A stretch of 64,000 bases of DNA from Solanum dulcamara (GCF_947179165.1 NC_077240.1:60237501-60301500), one strand, 5' to 3'. Positions 11,489-23,884 are shown, counted from the stretch's first letter. Notes: generated by a model not told the origin, from the sequence alone. Numbers and translations: made by a program.

Positions 11489-14400
11489 CTAATAAATTTC
11501 ATCATTTGGAACACCAGGGGAGCGAATAACTCGAGTTTCAGGAGGCAATGTGACATTATGGTCAAGACCCACAAACTAGTCTTGGTGGTGCTCTTGGAAA
11601 CAAAAATAAATGAATACAAACACCTCACTGAGGAACTCAAGTTTGACTCCCAAATCCAATCTGCTACGAATGGGTCTTCTGGGGGAATTGTTATAATGTG
11701 GAAGGAGGAAATGCTCAAGATGAACAACATTTCGATCTCCCCTCAAGGAATACATGTCCTTATCAAAGTACTACTCCACTCCCAACCTTTCCTTTTCTCT
11801 GTCATTTATGTTTCTCCTAATTTCTATACTAGATCTAAACTTTGGGAGGATTAGTGCAACCTAGCTGATAATCATAATAAAGACTAGCTTATGGAGGGTG
11901 ATTTCAATAAAGTCCTAAGAGCTAATGAAAAACTTGGAGGACTAAGTATCAATCATGCTAGGGCTGGATTATTTTGGGACTACTTGAATAGAAGCAAAAT
12001 GGTAGACTTGGGTTTTAAAGGTTGTAAGTTTACTTGGACTAATAAAGGTATAGGAATAGAGGCCAACTCATCCTTGAAAGGTTGGATAGGTGTGTGGAAA
12101 ATGACTCTTGGATAAAAAGATATCCTAAAACCAATGTGACCCATCTACCTAGAACCAAGTTTGACCACTCCCCCCTCCTCATATGCCTCTAGGACAGACA
12201 TAGGAATGCCCTTCCTAAGCTCTTCAGAATAGAGCCCATGTGGTGTAGACACCCTTCTTTCATCAGTGTTATCAGAAACTTCTTTACCCAATCTAATACC
12301 CCCTCTCAAGGCATCACCCTCTTCCAACAAGTGGCCACCACTTGGAACAAATCAACTTTTTATAACACTTCCAAAAATTAAGAAGAACTTTGGCTAGACT
12401 GGATGGGATCCAAAAATCCCCCACTTTTCCATTCCAGCTTCCTTCAAAACCTTGATTCTGAGCTCTTAAGTGAGTATGAGGACCTCCTTAAATTTAAAGG
12501 GAACCTCTGAAAGACTAATTCTAGAATTAATTGTCTTAGTGAGGGGGATGCAAATACTAAATTCTTCCATACTTCAACCCTCAATATAAGAAGGAGAAAC
12601 ATGATCACTTTCTTGAAAGATGATGTGGGTAAGATCTATGAAGATCGGAAATTTATAAACACTCACATCACATCTTTCTTCAAGAACCTGTACACAACTG
12701 AGCACCCTCACTTTCCCATTAGTACAAATCACCTTGGAAATACCATATATGGGTTGTCTAATGCCATGAGGGAAGTTATTGGTACCCTCTCAGGGATTCT
12801 AAAGTCCCGTTAGCACTAAATTCCATAAAGCCTCTTAAAGCCCTTAATCTTGTTGGGAGCCTGCGCCCCGGCCTTTTTGTGCAATAAACCCCTCTGGCCG
12901 AAGATGGCCTGCACCCTTTATTTTACCAGAAATATTAGGACACTGTAGGAGGAAAACAATCTCTTTCTGCAAGAGAGTCTTTGCTACCTCCTCAATGCCT
13001 CCCAATATGAACTCCACCCTCATATGTCTCATCCCCAAGTGTACCAATGCCAATACCTTGAAGAACTTCAGACCCATTGGCCTTTTTAACACTATTTACA
13101 ATATTGTTACTAAGATCATTGTCAATCGCATCAAACCCCTCCTTTCTGCTATCATTGGCCCTACCTAGTCTAGCTTTATTTCTAATAGAAGGGCCTCTAA
13201 CAATGCTATCATTATTTAGGAGTATATCTCTCATTTCAGAAAAGTAAAAGGAATTAGCCTTAACATGATCCTCAAAGTGGACCCGGAGAAGGCCTTTGAT
13301 AGGCTTGAATGGTCCTACATCAGGGACACTCTTCTATTCTTCAATTTCCCAACAAACCTGATAAACCTTATAATGTCTTGTGTCTGCACTAGCTCCCTAT
13401 CCATTCTCATTAATGGTGGTAACTTTGATTGGTTTAACCCCTCTAGAGGCATCAGGCAAGGAGATCCTATGTCACCTTACTTGTTTATCCTTTGCATGGA
13501 GAGACTTTCTAGAGATATCGACCAGGAAGTCACCCAAAAAACTACCAACAGTGGCCCTAAGATTTCCCACCTGTTCTTTGATGATGACCTCACCCTCTTC
13601 TCTAGGGCTGACCAAAGCAACTGCTTGACCATTAGCAGGACTCTCAATAATTTTAATGCCATGTCTGGTCAAAAGATAAACTTTGGCAAATCAAGAATTC
13701 TCTTCTCTCAGAACTGTACTACTGCTAATAAGACCCTGTGCTCTAATCTCCTTCAGATTCAACATACCAATTGCTTTGGTAAATACCTTGGGTTTCCTAT
13801 GTTCCACAAAAGACCTACTATTAATGATTTTCAATTTATCATTGACAACATAAACAGTAGGCTCTCTAGATGGAAAACCAAATTCCTGAACATGACTGGT
13901 CGAACCACTCTGGCTAAACCTACCCTTAGTAGTATCTTATCTCACATCATGCAATACATCAGCTCCCATCCAAAATAACCAGCACCATCAATAAGATTCA
14001 GAGAGATTTCATTTAGGGCACCACTGCTGAGAAGAGGAAAATTCACCTCGACACTATTACCAAAAGCAAGAGAGAAGGAGGCCTAGGTCAACACAAAAGT
14101 GAGATAAAAAATAGAGTTCTCCTAGCCAACCTTGCATTGAGAACTCTCAAGAACCCCAACAACATCTGGAGTAGAGTACTTACTAGCAAGTACATCAGCA
14201 GTACCACCCGAAATAGTACTAAAAGGGTTGTCTCTAGAACCTAGAAAAATTTCAAGAAGGCTGGATAGATTGCATAGGAGCCACTAGATGGTCTGTCCAT
14301 ACAGGTCATAATGTTAAGTTTTTCCAAGATACATGGCTCCCTCTCTCAAGTTCCATAAGGAGTATGATCCATGACCCCCTCAAAGCTGAAGAGGAAAGCA

Positions 14401-15716
14401 TCATGATTAGTGATTTATACCAAAATGGAACCTAAAACTTGCAAAATCTCTCCCTTTTTATCCTTGAAAGCATTCAGCTCATTATCAAAAACTTCACCTT
14501 CCCTCCCCATAGTACTTACCATGATACCATAGTCTGGGATCTCACCCACAATAAAATCTTCTCCACCAAGACAACCTATAACCATAACTTCTCTAAAGTA
14601 ATGCCCAAGGCTGACAAAAATGCCAAAGAGTTTACATGGATTTGTAAGATTAAAACACCCAACAAGATCAAGACCTTCCTATTGCTTCTTCACCACAACA
14701 GGCTCCCTACTAACTTTTCTCTTCACCATAGAGGGCTAAACATCTCCCCCAGTTGTCACTACTATGAGAACCCTAGAGAAGACACCAACCATATCTTTCT
14801 TTAACTGTAACAATGCCAAAGTTTTCTGGAGTGAAATGCTTGAAGTCTCCCATGGACCCCAAATCATCAATCTCAACTCCATCAACTGCGATAATTGGCC
14901 TATGCTGTGGAACAACATCCACAAAATGAACTTCAACTCCAACATAACTTGGGGAACCCTGATACCCTTCTACTTATGGAACATCTAGCTCACTAGAAAC
15001 AACTTTTTTAATATTAAAAAGGAGAAGATCAGTGCTGCTAATACCATTGACAAAGCTACTGAATACCACCTCATGGTAGTGGAATAGGAAGCTAAGGAGG
15101 CCAGTAAAACTATTATCTAGGTCAAGTGGGAACCTCCCCCTATGGGGACCTATAAATTGAACATTGATGATGCAGTAAGAGATAGTTCGGGACCTGGAGG
15201 CCTAGGGGGAGTGTTCAGAGATCATCATGGATCTTGAACCCTTGGGTTCATGGAAACCGCCCCCCCTCCAACAGACCTAACTCTTGCAGAGTTGCAAGCC
15301 CTTAAAAAGGGCTAATGTTAAGCATTGAGAAAAACCTTACTCCCTTTATTATTAACACTAACTCCACTAATATTATCAATATGCTGTCTAATGGTCACTT
15401 GCTCTATGCCAACCTAATCTTGGAGTGCATTTACTTAATTCAATAGTTAAACTCTCCAAGGATGATACACGTGTGCATGGAGCAGAACTGGGTAGCTGAT
15501 GTGTTGGCAAAGAAAGGCTTGCTTATGGAAGTTTTTGATGTTTCAACCATTTTTGAAGTTCCTCCGATGTGTGCTCAAGAAGCACTGCAAGCAGACATTG
15601 TAGGAACTACTTTTGTTAGAACAATTAAAGTTAGAAATATTTTATCCCTGGGCCGGGATGTGGCCCAATCTATTACCACTTTGCGTCCCTTGGCTACAAG
15701 GGAAAACGTCAACTAA
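11489..15716 (+). pseudogene. LINE B ORF2: endonuclease - RT - RNase H, broken
   Basis: The frame opens just after the ORF1 stop with FIIWNTRGANN, the start of a LINE endonuclease. GDFNKVL and the KFTWTN block follow up to about 12060. RT runs from about 12600 to 13980 with NFRPIGLFN near 13065, LKVDPEKAFDRLEW near 13270, RGIRQGDPMSPYLF near 13450 and the active-site region FFDDDLTLF near 13575; the usual FADD reads FDDD here, and both catalytic Asp remain. zf-RVT remnants span 14440-14990. RNase H spans about 15130-15520 with LNIDDAV and LAELQAL. Many stops and frameshifts (for example around 12110-12600 and 13975) make it non-functional. No ATG is visible at the expected start. Confidence 0.88.
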
Positions 15717-15756
15717 CTTTTAATATAACTACTTCCTTCATACCAAAAAAAAAGAA

Positions 15757-15772
15757 GAAAGATTATTGCTCT
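15757..15772. repeat. Target-site duplication of LINE B, right copy
   Basis: Identical to 9129-9144. Confidence 0.9.
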
Positions 15773-16458
15773 CGAAATTTAATGCAAAAAGTAAATGCAA
15801 GAGTAATTGGTGATTACTTTTTAATACGCAACCAATAATCTGGTCTTACTGTGTGGGGGTTATAGGGAGGGGAAAGATGAAGAAACATAGACATTCAATA
15901 TGCATTAATAATTCATTTTAATTGGAGAAGTAAAAATTAACATTAAGGCATGATATGTTACCACTACATGGGCTGATTTTTATATATAAAAAACAATTAA
16001 AAGTATATTATTGTTTTATTATTATTACATAGTGAAATGGAGAGAAAATGCCCAAAAAAGTGGGAAAAAAATAATATAAATGGAGGCCATAAAGAGGTGT
16101 CACATCACCTTGTTTATGTTTCTTCTTTATATTATATATAGATTAATGACGAAAAATGTTTGTAATTTTTTTTTTGAATATTTTTACATATGTAAGGTAT
16201 TAGTATAATGTAATTGAAACGTTTCATGCAAAGTTAAAGTCATAGGTTTTTATTATATCAATATATGTAAGTATCGAATAAACTATAATTATCGATTTAT
16301 CATATCGTAAAATATCAAAATCGAAATTTAAAATATCTAATATTAAAAAATTAATATAATATAATAATAATGTAATTTTTAAAAATTAAAAAACAAAATT
16401 ATGGAACAAAAAATATCAATATGATACTATATCGTACCATGCCCATCCTAACCAATAT
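15773..16458. other. Gene-free AT-rich stretch
   Basis: No coding or RNA gene seen. It contains long A/T runs only. Confidence 0.5.
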
Positions 16459-17220
16459 AGAGCCTGTTTGGATTGACTTCTAAGTTGCTTATAAGTTGTT
16501 TTCAGTTTTTTTGAGTGTTTGACTGTTCAACTTAAAATTATCCTATGCTTAAAATAAGCCAAAATAATAATAATTGGGTCTATTTGACTTAACTTATCCA
16601 AAATAATTTATAAGCCAAAAAAAACCTTCGACTACCCAACTTATTTTTTTTAGCTTATACACCTTATAAACTGCTTAAAATAAATTAAGTCAAACAGACT
16701 AACCCTTTTGGATTAGCTTATAAGTTACTTATAAGTTGTTTTCAACTTTTTTGAGTATTTGACTGACCAACTTAAAGTTATTTTGTGCTTAAAATAAACC
16801 CCAATAAATAATTGGTTTGTTTGTTTGGATTTATTTTAAGCAGGTTATAAGTTGAAAACAACTTATAAGTCAAAAAAAATAAGTTGGGTTGCACTTACTT
16901 TTTTTTCTTTTAGCTTATAAACAGTTTTCTACTTATAAGTTACTTAAAATAAAAGCAGTTTGGATTGACTTATAAGTTACTTATAAGCTGTTTTCAGTTT
17001 TTTAAGTGTTTGACTGACCAACTTAAAGTAATTTTGTGCTTAAAATAAACCTCAATAAATAATTGATTTTATTTTGATGAATTTATTTTAAGCAGCTTAT
17101 AAGTTGAAAATAATTTATAAGTCAAAAAAAATAAGTTGGGTTGCATTTTTTTTTAAAAAAATTTATAAACAGTTTTCAAGTTATAAGTTACTTAAAATAA
17201 CTCCATCCAAGAAGGCTCTA
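16459..17220. mobile_element. MITE concatemer: three head-to-tail copies of a ~250-bp element
   Basis: Three related units start near 16459, 16702 and 16955, each with TTGGATTGACTTATAAGTT-like 5' ends and ending with an inverse of the same motif (CTTATAAG, AGTTACTTAAAATAA). The outer ends form an inverted repeat: AGAGCCTGTTTGGATTG at the left and AGAGCCTTCTTGGATGG as the inverse of the right end. There is no coding capacity. The TSD may be TA, but this is too short to be sure, so the superfamily is left open. Confidence 0.7.
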
Positions 17221-17997
17221 AGGGGTTGTTTGGTTTGCATACAAGTTGTGATGGAATAAATTGTGTTGGGATTAGTTATGATGAGATAAGTTATGCTGAG
17301 ATTATTTTTATTGAGCGTTTGGTTTGTTGTATTCAAAATAATTTGCATGACATAAAATTTAAGAATAAATTATTTGTTTACAAAAATATCCTTCACTTTA
17401 TTTAGTTTTTTTATATTTTATTTGCAAATTTTGGTTATTCAATATTCATTCTTAAAATAAAACTTTCATCTTTTTTAATTTAAATATTTTTATGTATGCA
17501 TTCCATGATGTCCTTATGTATTTAAAAATAAATTTTTCTTCTTATTTAATTTAAAAATAGAATTTCCATTTTGAGTTTGTTAAGGTAAAAAATAATTTAT
17601 GAGAAATCAAAGTATAAATAAACATAAGAATTAGTCAAATAATTTTATAAATAAAAATTATATTATATTATGTAACTTTTTTAATAGAAAGAATATGAAG
17701 AATTATCATAAAAATGAGGAGCGAAGGTTGTGAATATTGTTATATATGATATTAAAAAAATATAAATATATATGAACTTGAAAAGTGAGGTATAAAAAGA
17801 ATTTAAAGAGATATTTTTGTTATTTACCTTTTTTATCCTGTAATTAATATACCACCCAAGAGGAAGTATAACTTATCCCATCACTAATTATTAATATCGA
17901 AATAAGTTATTTTAAACTTACCAACTAAATAATAAATTAAATATTAATATTATTTAATTCCATCATTATATAGTGTTATCCTTCACACCAAATAGTA
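17221..17997. mobile_element. Second TIR element (MITE-like) next to the concatemer
   Basis: Left end GGGGTTGTTTGGTTTGCATA and the inverse of the right end (ACTATTTGGTGTGAAGGATA) are related, and both are followed by a GATGGAAT block. The inside is AT-rich and non-coding. The right limit is uncertain by some tens of bases. It ends about 300 bp upstream of the likely YTH-gene transcription start. Confidence 0.45.
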
Positions 17998-18240
17998 TTA
18001 TTTTTCTCTCTTCAATTTCTTTGGTTCCTTAGCGAAGGGGTTTATGCAATTGCAACGAAATTGCAAAAGTGTCCACCGAGTAAACCCAAAGGAATTACGA
18101 AATAGACATTTCTGTCCTATTTTTTTTTAAAAACTCTCTCTAAGAACCCAAACCATTGACCACTAAAATAGTGCCACATGGGCTCCAATGAGCTGGCAGT
18201 AATCAGATCTGCAAATGTGAGAAAAATGAGGGACCTTTAA

Positions 18241-18481
18241 GAGCAAATACGTGGTGCTATTTGAATCACAATCCGTTTATAGAACAAAATCTTTTCTTTT
18301 TATAGTTTCTCTCACTCCCTAAACCCAAACCCTCATTTCTCTCTCTATCTCTATTTTCCCTTCACATTTGTGGCGGCTAAAACTCTCTCCAACCCGTTGT
18401 ATCCATCTCTTCTAGGGTTTTTATCTCCTTCCCAAAACCCTCTTCATCTTCAGACTCCTACTGTTGAAGATCTATCTCGTT
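18241..18481 (+). promoter_or_regulatory. Core promoter and 5' UTR of the YTH gene
   Basis: TATA-like stretches occur at 18276-18283 (TTTATAGA) and 18299-18304 (TTTATAG context). They are followed by a long pyrimidine-rich leader containing CCCTAAACCC (18318-18327) and CTAGGGTTT (18412-18420). These resemble the telo-box motif (AAACCCTA, either strand) common in promoters and leaders of plant genes active in dividing cells. An ACGTGG core lies at about 18249-18254. The transcription start is inferred, not shown. Confidence 0.45.
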
Positions 18482-21400
18482 ATGGCTGCTGGTGCTCCTC
18501 CTGCGGATCGTATCCTTAGCATCTGTACTTTTATATGGGTATTCATTGTTTTGTTTTTCTTGTTCAAATCGAACCTACTTTTGTTTTTAAATGTTCGTGA
18601 ATAGATATTCAGTATATGTATGTATGTAGTGTATGTATGTATGGCCATGTTCCATGGGATAGGTTTTTATATCTGAGTCTATTGGGTTTCTGTAGATCTG
18701 AGCTTGTGAAATCTGTTGCTGTTAACTGCTGAATTTGTGTTTCTTTTCCCTTTTTATGATGTAGGCCGTTTACGGTGTTGGTTGTTTTTTCTTATACAGA
18801 ACCGTGTTTTTTTGTTTGTTTGTATATGGGATTCAATTGTTTCGTTTGTTGGTATTTTCAACTTATACTTGTTGGTGGGTTAGCTGATTTGGTGATATAC
18901 GACTCTTTTTAAAAACAGTAGAGATTTATTTTGGTTTAAAAAGTTCTGTGCTAATTTCTATAATTATTTGGAATGGCGGATTTGAAGTGTTATAGGATTA
19001 ATTTGTATAAAATTTTATGTACTACATAATTTGAAAAGTCATGTTTTGTTCAGTCCAAATTTGATTGGTAATAGTGGAATTTGTTTCTCTTGGCTTAGTT
19101 GTTAATGAGTTCTCTTGGAAAATTGTGGAGAATGTTTTTCTTTTACTGCTACTGCTGTAGAAGCTGCAGATTTGTTGCAGAATTTGTCACTAGATTCTCG
19201 GAGTAAGACTCTTGAAATTGCAGAGACAAAAAAGAAGGCAAGTTCCCTTTAGTCATTTGTCTAAATGATTAGTTTCATTATTGGTCTACAGTTCTTGATT
19301 TGAAATTTTGATTCCTTTTCAGCCTTCTGGGAACCCTACAGATGGGACAAATGGTCAGGTCCAGTCGATGGATCGGTCTGTGACACCTCTGTTGCCAGAA
19401 TTCATGGATCCAAATTTGTGCTATGTTCCTAATAGTTATCCCTCAACAGCATACTATTATGGTATGTTAATTTCAGCTTCACTTCATGTCAGAACAACAT
19501 ATTAAATGCTTTTGCTAGGATATTATAAAATAGAGTACTTCTATATGGATGGTGATGTCTTATTTATTTATTTATTTATTATTTTTAGCATATGACAGTG
19601 CTTTAAACTAACATATCTTCTTATCTTCTGTAGGATATGATGCTTCTGCTAATGAGTGGGAGGACTATGCACGATATGTGAATCCGGATGGAGTTGAGAT
19701 GCCTGTAAGTTATTCTGCTTGAACTCTTGCTACAATGTTTGTTGTGCTTATCTTTTTCCTGAATTGACATTTTCGTGTTATGGGATATTTTGTTGCTGTC
19801 CTGACTTGCTTTCTAGCTCGTGCAAATATTTTTTTTTTGTCTATGTTTGTGATTTTGAATTAGTCGAAATGCAGGGAGTTTATGGGGACAACAGTTCACT
19901 TATCTATCATCATGGCTATGGATATGCACCTTATAGTCCATATTCACCTGCTACTTCGCCTGTCCCAACTGTGGGGCATGATGGCCAACTTTATGGATCG
20001 CAACAATATCACTATCCGTATTTCCAGCCACTCCCCCCAACCAGTAATTCAAACACTACTCCAGCCGCCCTACCAAAAGGTGAGATCGCGACCTCTGCTG
20101 CAGCTGCTGACCAAGCATCATTATCTGTGGATTCTGCTAATGGAAATTCTAATGTCATTGCAAATGGTGGTGTAAAGGGGAATACTGGGCCTATGCCTGT
20201 GAGGCCTGCATTCCAGAACTCATCCTTAAATGCTAATGGTTCTTATGGACTGGGTATATTGCCTGGAGGAGTTGCTTCAGGTTATCAGGACCCTAGACTT
20301 GGTTTTGATGGTGTGCATTCTCCCATTCCATGGATTGATGGGTCAATGTTCACTGACGGGCAAGCTAGGCCAGTGACAAGCAATTCTTTTACGCCATCAT
20401 TTTCAAATGGCTATGCTGCTCCATCAGCAAAGAATCAGAATGTTCATCCATGTGTAATGGTATGTTATTCGAGAGTATTAATCTGTTCCTTCTCTTCCTA
20501 CATTTACAGTCTCCTTTATAAACTTGTAGCAGTTACTCCAGTAACTGTGTTTAAGGCAATTTCTTGTTGATACGTACTGTACTGTTTTATTGTCAGGGCT
20601 TGCACCACCCGAGGCCTTCGTCTGGCGTGAACACAACTAATGGGTATATGAATAGGATGTATCCCAACAAATATTATGGGCAGTTTGGGAACACATACAA
20701 TTCTGGCATGGGCTTTGGGTCTAACCGGTATGATTCTCGCACTACAGGTCGTGGGTGGATGACGGTTGATAACAGGTTTAAGCCCAGGGGTAGAGGAAAT
20801 AGTTTTTATGGCTATGGCAATGAAAACATGGATGGTTTAAATGAGCTCAACAGGGGACCAAGAGGCAAAGGATCCAGGAATCAGAAGAGTTTTACACCAG
20901 TTGCTCTGGCAGTCAAGGGGCAGAGCATCCCCCTTTCTGTATCCAAAGATGCTGAGGAAAATAAACCAAGCCTGATTCCTGACAGAGAACAATACAACAA
21001 TCCAGATTTTCCAGTGACATATGCTGATGCCAAGTTTTTTATCATCAAGTCTTACAGTGAGGATGATGTGCACAAAAGCATCAAATATAATGTGTGGGCT
21101 AGCACACCAAATGGTAACAAGAAGCTTGATGCTGCTTACCAGGAGGCTCAACAAAATTCTGGAGGCTGTCCTGTTTTTCTGTTCTTCTCGGTGACTTTCT
21201 TAGATACATTACTCTAGTCTTTTTTGGTTTATTTTGGTCATACATGAAATATATATGATCATTTTTTTTATTCTCATCCTCACGATTGCTTATTGTTGGT
21301 CTTTTTTTTATCCAGGTAAATACCAGTGGGCAATTTGTTGGTGTTGCAGAGATGGTAGGGCCAGTTGATTTCAACAAAAATGTGGAGTATTGGCAGCAAG

Positions 21401-22223
21401 ACAAGTGGATCGGCTGTTTTCCTGTCAAGTGGCGCATTGTGAAGGATGTACCAAACAGCTTGTTGAAACACATCACACTGGAAAACAATGAGAACAAGCC
21501 TGTTACCAACAGCAGAGATACTCAGGAGGTATGCCACTGGTTTTAATATTGTAAGTCTTTTTTGGGCTTGGTGTTTAGTCTGCCCTCGTTAATTTGACTT
21601 TTGGATAATTGTCAATGGTAAGTCTTTACTAACTGTTTCATCTTTCTCAAATGAAACTGGGTTTTACAAGCTCTCTGTTTGGTACAGGTTAAAATGGAAC
21701 AGGGTCTACAGGTGCTTAAGATATTTAAGGATCATATTAGCAAACAGTGCATTCTTGATGATTTTGAGTTCTATGAGGATCGTCAGAAGAGAATTCAAGA
21801 AAAGAAGGCCAAGCAGCTTCTATTCCAGAAGCAGGTAGCTTATATGAATTAGAAAAAGAACATGATGGGGTGCTTATTTGTGCATATTCGGTGGTGCTGA
21901 ATGTCTTCATAATATGATCTTTCTTTTTGGTAGTAAAATAATGTTTTTTTCTTTGGTTGTCTCAGTCTCAGGTTTGGGAAGGCAAATCTACTGAAGAGAA
22001 CAGAGAAAACTCGAAGGTTGACCTTAAGTCACAGAAACCTTCAGAAGTTTCTGCTGGTTTGAACAAAGGAAATTCACAGGCTGCTCAGGTAACTACTATT
22101 GTGGAGGTCAAACTTACAGAAAATGTAGCAGTTACAAAATCAGGAGATGATGTGAAGGGTGCTATACCAGTTGCTGTATCAGAAAAGAAACCTGTAACAA
22201 ATGGGGCTGCTAATGGATGCTAA
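18482..22223 (+). CDS. ECT2-like: YTH-domain m6A reader, ECT2/3/4-like (nine coding exons)
   Basis: Predicted cytoplasmic reader of N6-methyladenosine in mRNA. Exons: 18482-18509, 19161-19237, 19323-19461, 19634-19704, 19875-20459, 20597-21190, 21316-21528, 21688-21834, 21966-22223. Together they are 2112 nt, 703 codons plus stop. The start gives [16 protein letters not shown], the conserved N-terminus of this plant family. Residues 36-445 are Tyr/Pro/Gly/Asn-rich and probably disordered, as in YTHDF proteins. The YTH domain spans about 446-585 ([35 protein letters not shown]), and its m6A aromatic cage is expected at Trp467, Trp524 and Trp529. A basic stretch ([11 protein letters not shown]) follows. 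Intron 2 uses a GC donor (AAG|GCAAGT at 19238); no GT donor nearby keeps frame. All other junctions are GT-AG and in frame. It is the only intact host gene in the window. The exact ECT orthologue cannot be decided here. Confidence 0.93.
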
Positions 22224-22870
22224 CTTCAGCTAATGAAGGGTGGTCTCTGGTTAAGAGGTCCTAGATTGGATCTTTATGACTACATGATATGCACATGAGT
22301 GATGCTTGGTTAGATCTCATAACCAGGGCTGCCTTGTCATCCAGCATTTGGAGTTGGTTGTTGCTGGAAATAAAGTTCTCAGAGAAATTTCAATATTTGG
22401 CAAGGCGGCGAAATTTATCTGTTTCTAGAGGAGTTCTGAAAGTATGGATGCCCCATTCTCCCTCATGGGCCAGTTTCTTAGTGTCTTAGCTTTGACCAGT
22501 TCAGACCTTGGTTTGGGTTTTAGGAAGTATTTTTTTTTTGTTTCTTTCGACTTGTGGCTTATTTTAGGCAATTACACCTTTTTCTTTTTGAGTTGCATGG
22601 GTTTTAGACGAGGGGTTCTTGTTATTATTAGTTTGGCTCCCAATCCTATCTTGTAAATCTAGATCAATATGTTGCGGCAGTTCAGCATTGCTATTATTTT
22701 TTAAAACTAATGGAAAGAGCTAGAAATGAGGGTGGGGGAATGCATTGCAATATAGTTGAACTTTCAGTAAGCTGTTGACGCTCGTTGTTGGTTCTTTCTC
22801 TTAATTTTTTTTTAATGCAACTTCAATCGTATTAATTGTGTTTTGTGATTCTGTTAAATGTATGTGAAAA
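22224..22870 (+). other. Probable 3' UTR of the YTH gene
   Basis: Moderately T-rich transcribed-looking sequence downstream of the TAA at 22221-22223. Short frames here lack protein features. The poly-A site cannot be fixed from sequence. Confidence 0.45.
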
Positions 22871-23542
22871 GTTATCCTAGAAAAATATTGTAGTAAGTTT
22901 TCAAAATCTATCCCAAGTGTTTTTGAGAAATAATTTTGTCAGGTAATCATTTGTGTGGTTAATTGAACTTTTTTTCTTGCCGACATTGGAGGTTGGCCAT
23001 GGTTTCTGAAAACTGAAAGGTGTTTCTCTGGAGGATGTATTTTCTCTAATAACAGCAAATACTGCCATTATTATTCAATAGTTTTTATAAATTTAATCGT
23101 ACTATTATAAGTGAAAATCCGTAATTTTAAATTTGAATTACAAAATATTCATGAGAAGTTAATGACTATCTTACCTGTCAACATTAAAAAAATAACTTCC
23201 TATCAATTAAATATAAAGTTATATTTCTTTCGTCTCAATTATTTAAGTTTTTTTATTCATCCAAAAAAATGTCTTTTTTATTTTTTTTACAATTAGTAAG
23301 TTTTTTAATTTTAATTTTTTATTCGTCACGTATAAAATTATGAGATTTAAAGGACTATACATTTTTAATTCAAATAGGGAGATTAGGGCGGGTTTGTCTG
23401 AATGTTAGCGGAATGGGCCTCTCCCTATACTTATATTAGACTCATTTACTTAAATAATATAATATATAGCATTAATTATGAGTTTTAGTACATATTTTAA
23501 CTTTACGAAAAATGACAATACTTTTTTATCCGAAATCGTAAA
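22871..23542. other. Gene-free stretch downstream of the YTH gene
   Basis: AT-rich, no supported gene. A stretch near 23225 (TTTCGTCTCAATTATTTAAG) recalls one end of Stowaway-type MITEs, but no second end was found. Confidence 0.4.
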
Positions 23543-23687
23543 AAAAGAATAAAAGCATTTTTCTTCTTTCTTCTCCCTCTCTCTCCTTTGTTTTTTTGTC
23601 AGTTTTTCCTTTTTCTCTCTCTTTCTCTTTCCTCCTTGCACCCCCTCCCCCGGCCCTCTCTCTCCCCTTCCTTCTTCTCATTTTTCC

Positions 23688-23724
<37 letters not shown>

Positions 23725-23745
23725 ATCTCTCTTTCTTTATCTTTT
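23543..23745. repeat. Pyrimidine-rich tract with (CT)n microsatellite
   Basis: About 200 bases of almost pure C/T on the + strand, including a (CT)n run at about 23692-23722. The open frame across it is Ser/Leu/Pro low complexity and not a gene. Confidence 0.9.
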
Positions 23746-23884
23746 AAAAATAATAATAACTTATCCTAATTTAAATTTAATTTTGGATTGAATATTATGA
23801 AAATGATAATTTTACTATTTTTTAGTTAGATGATTTTTTTATTAAGTACATATATCAGTTATAACACAATAAAGAAAATAAATA

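Larger units (their letters stand above)
9145..15756 (+). mobile_element. LINE B: full-length plant LINE between 16-bp target-site duplications
   Basis: A 6.6-kb non-LTR retrotransposon with a short 5' leader (about 35 nt), ORF1 (DUF4283-like plus zinc knuckle), ORF2 (endonuclease, RT, zf-RVT, RNase H) and an A-rich 3' end. The identical 16-bp direct repeats outside both ends show that it is one complete insertion and set its limits to the base. Both ORFs contain stops and frameshifts. It differs clearly from LINE A in ORF2 sequence and 3' UTR length, so the two belong to different LINE families. Confidence 0.93.

Noticed and set aside
19719..20570. A single 283-codon frame as an independent gene
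   Set aside because: It is exon 5 of the YTH gene read through intron 4 and intron 5; splice sites fit and the continuation matches YTH proteins.
20837..21537. Minus-strand frames over the YTH domain
   Set aside because: Antisense shadows of conserved coding exons.
23450..23791. Short frames rich in Lys/Arg/Glu or Ser/Leu/Pro
   Set aside because: Translations of the pyrimidine-rich tract and (CT)n repeat.
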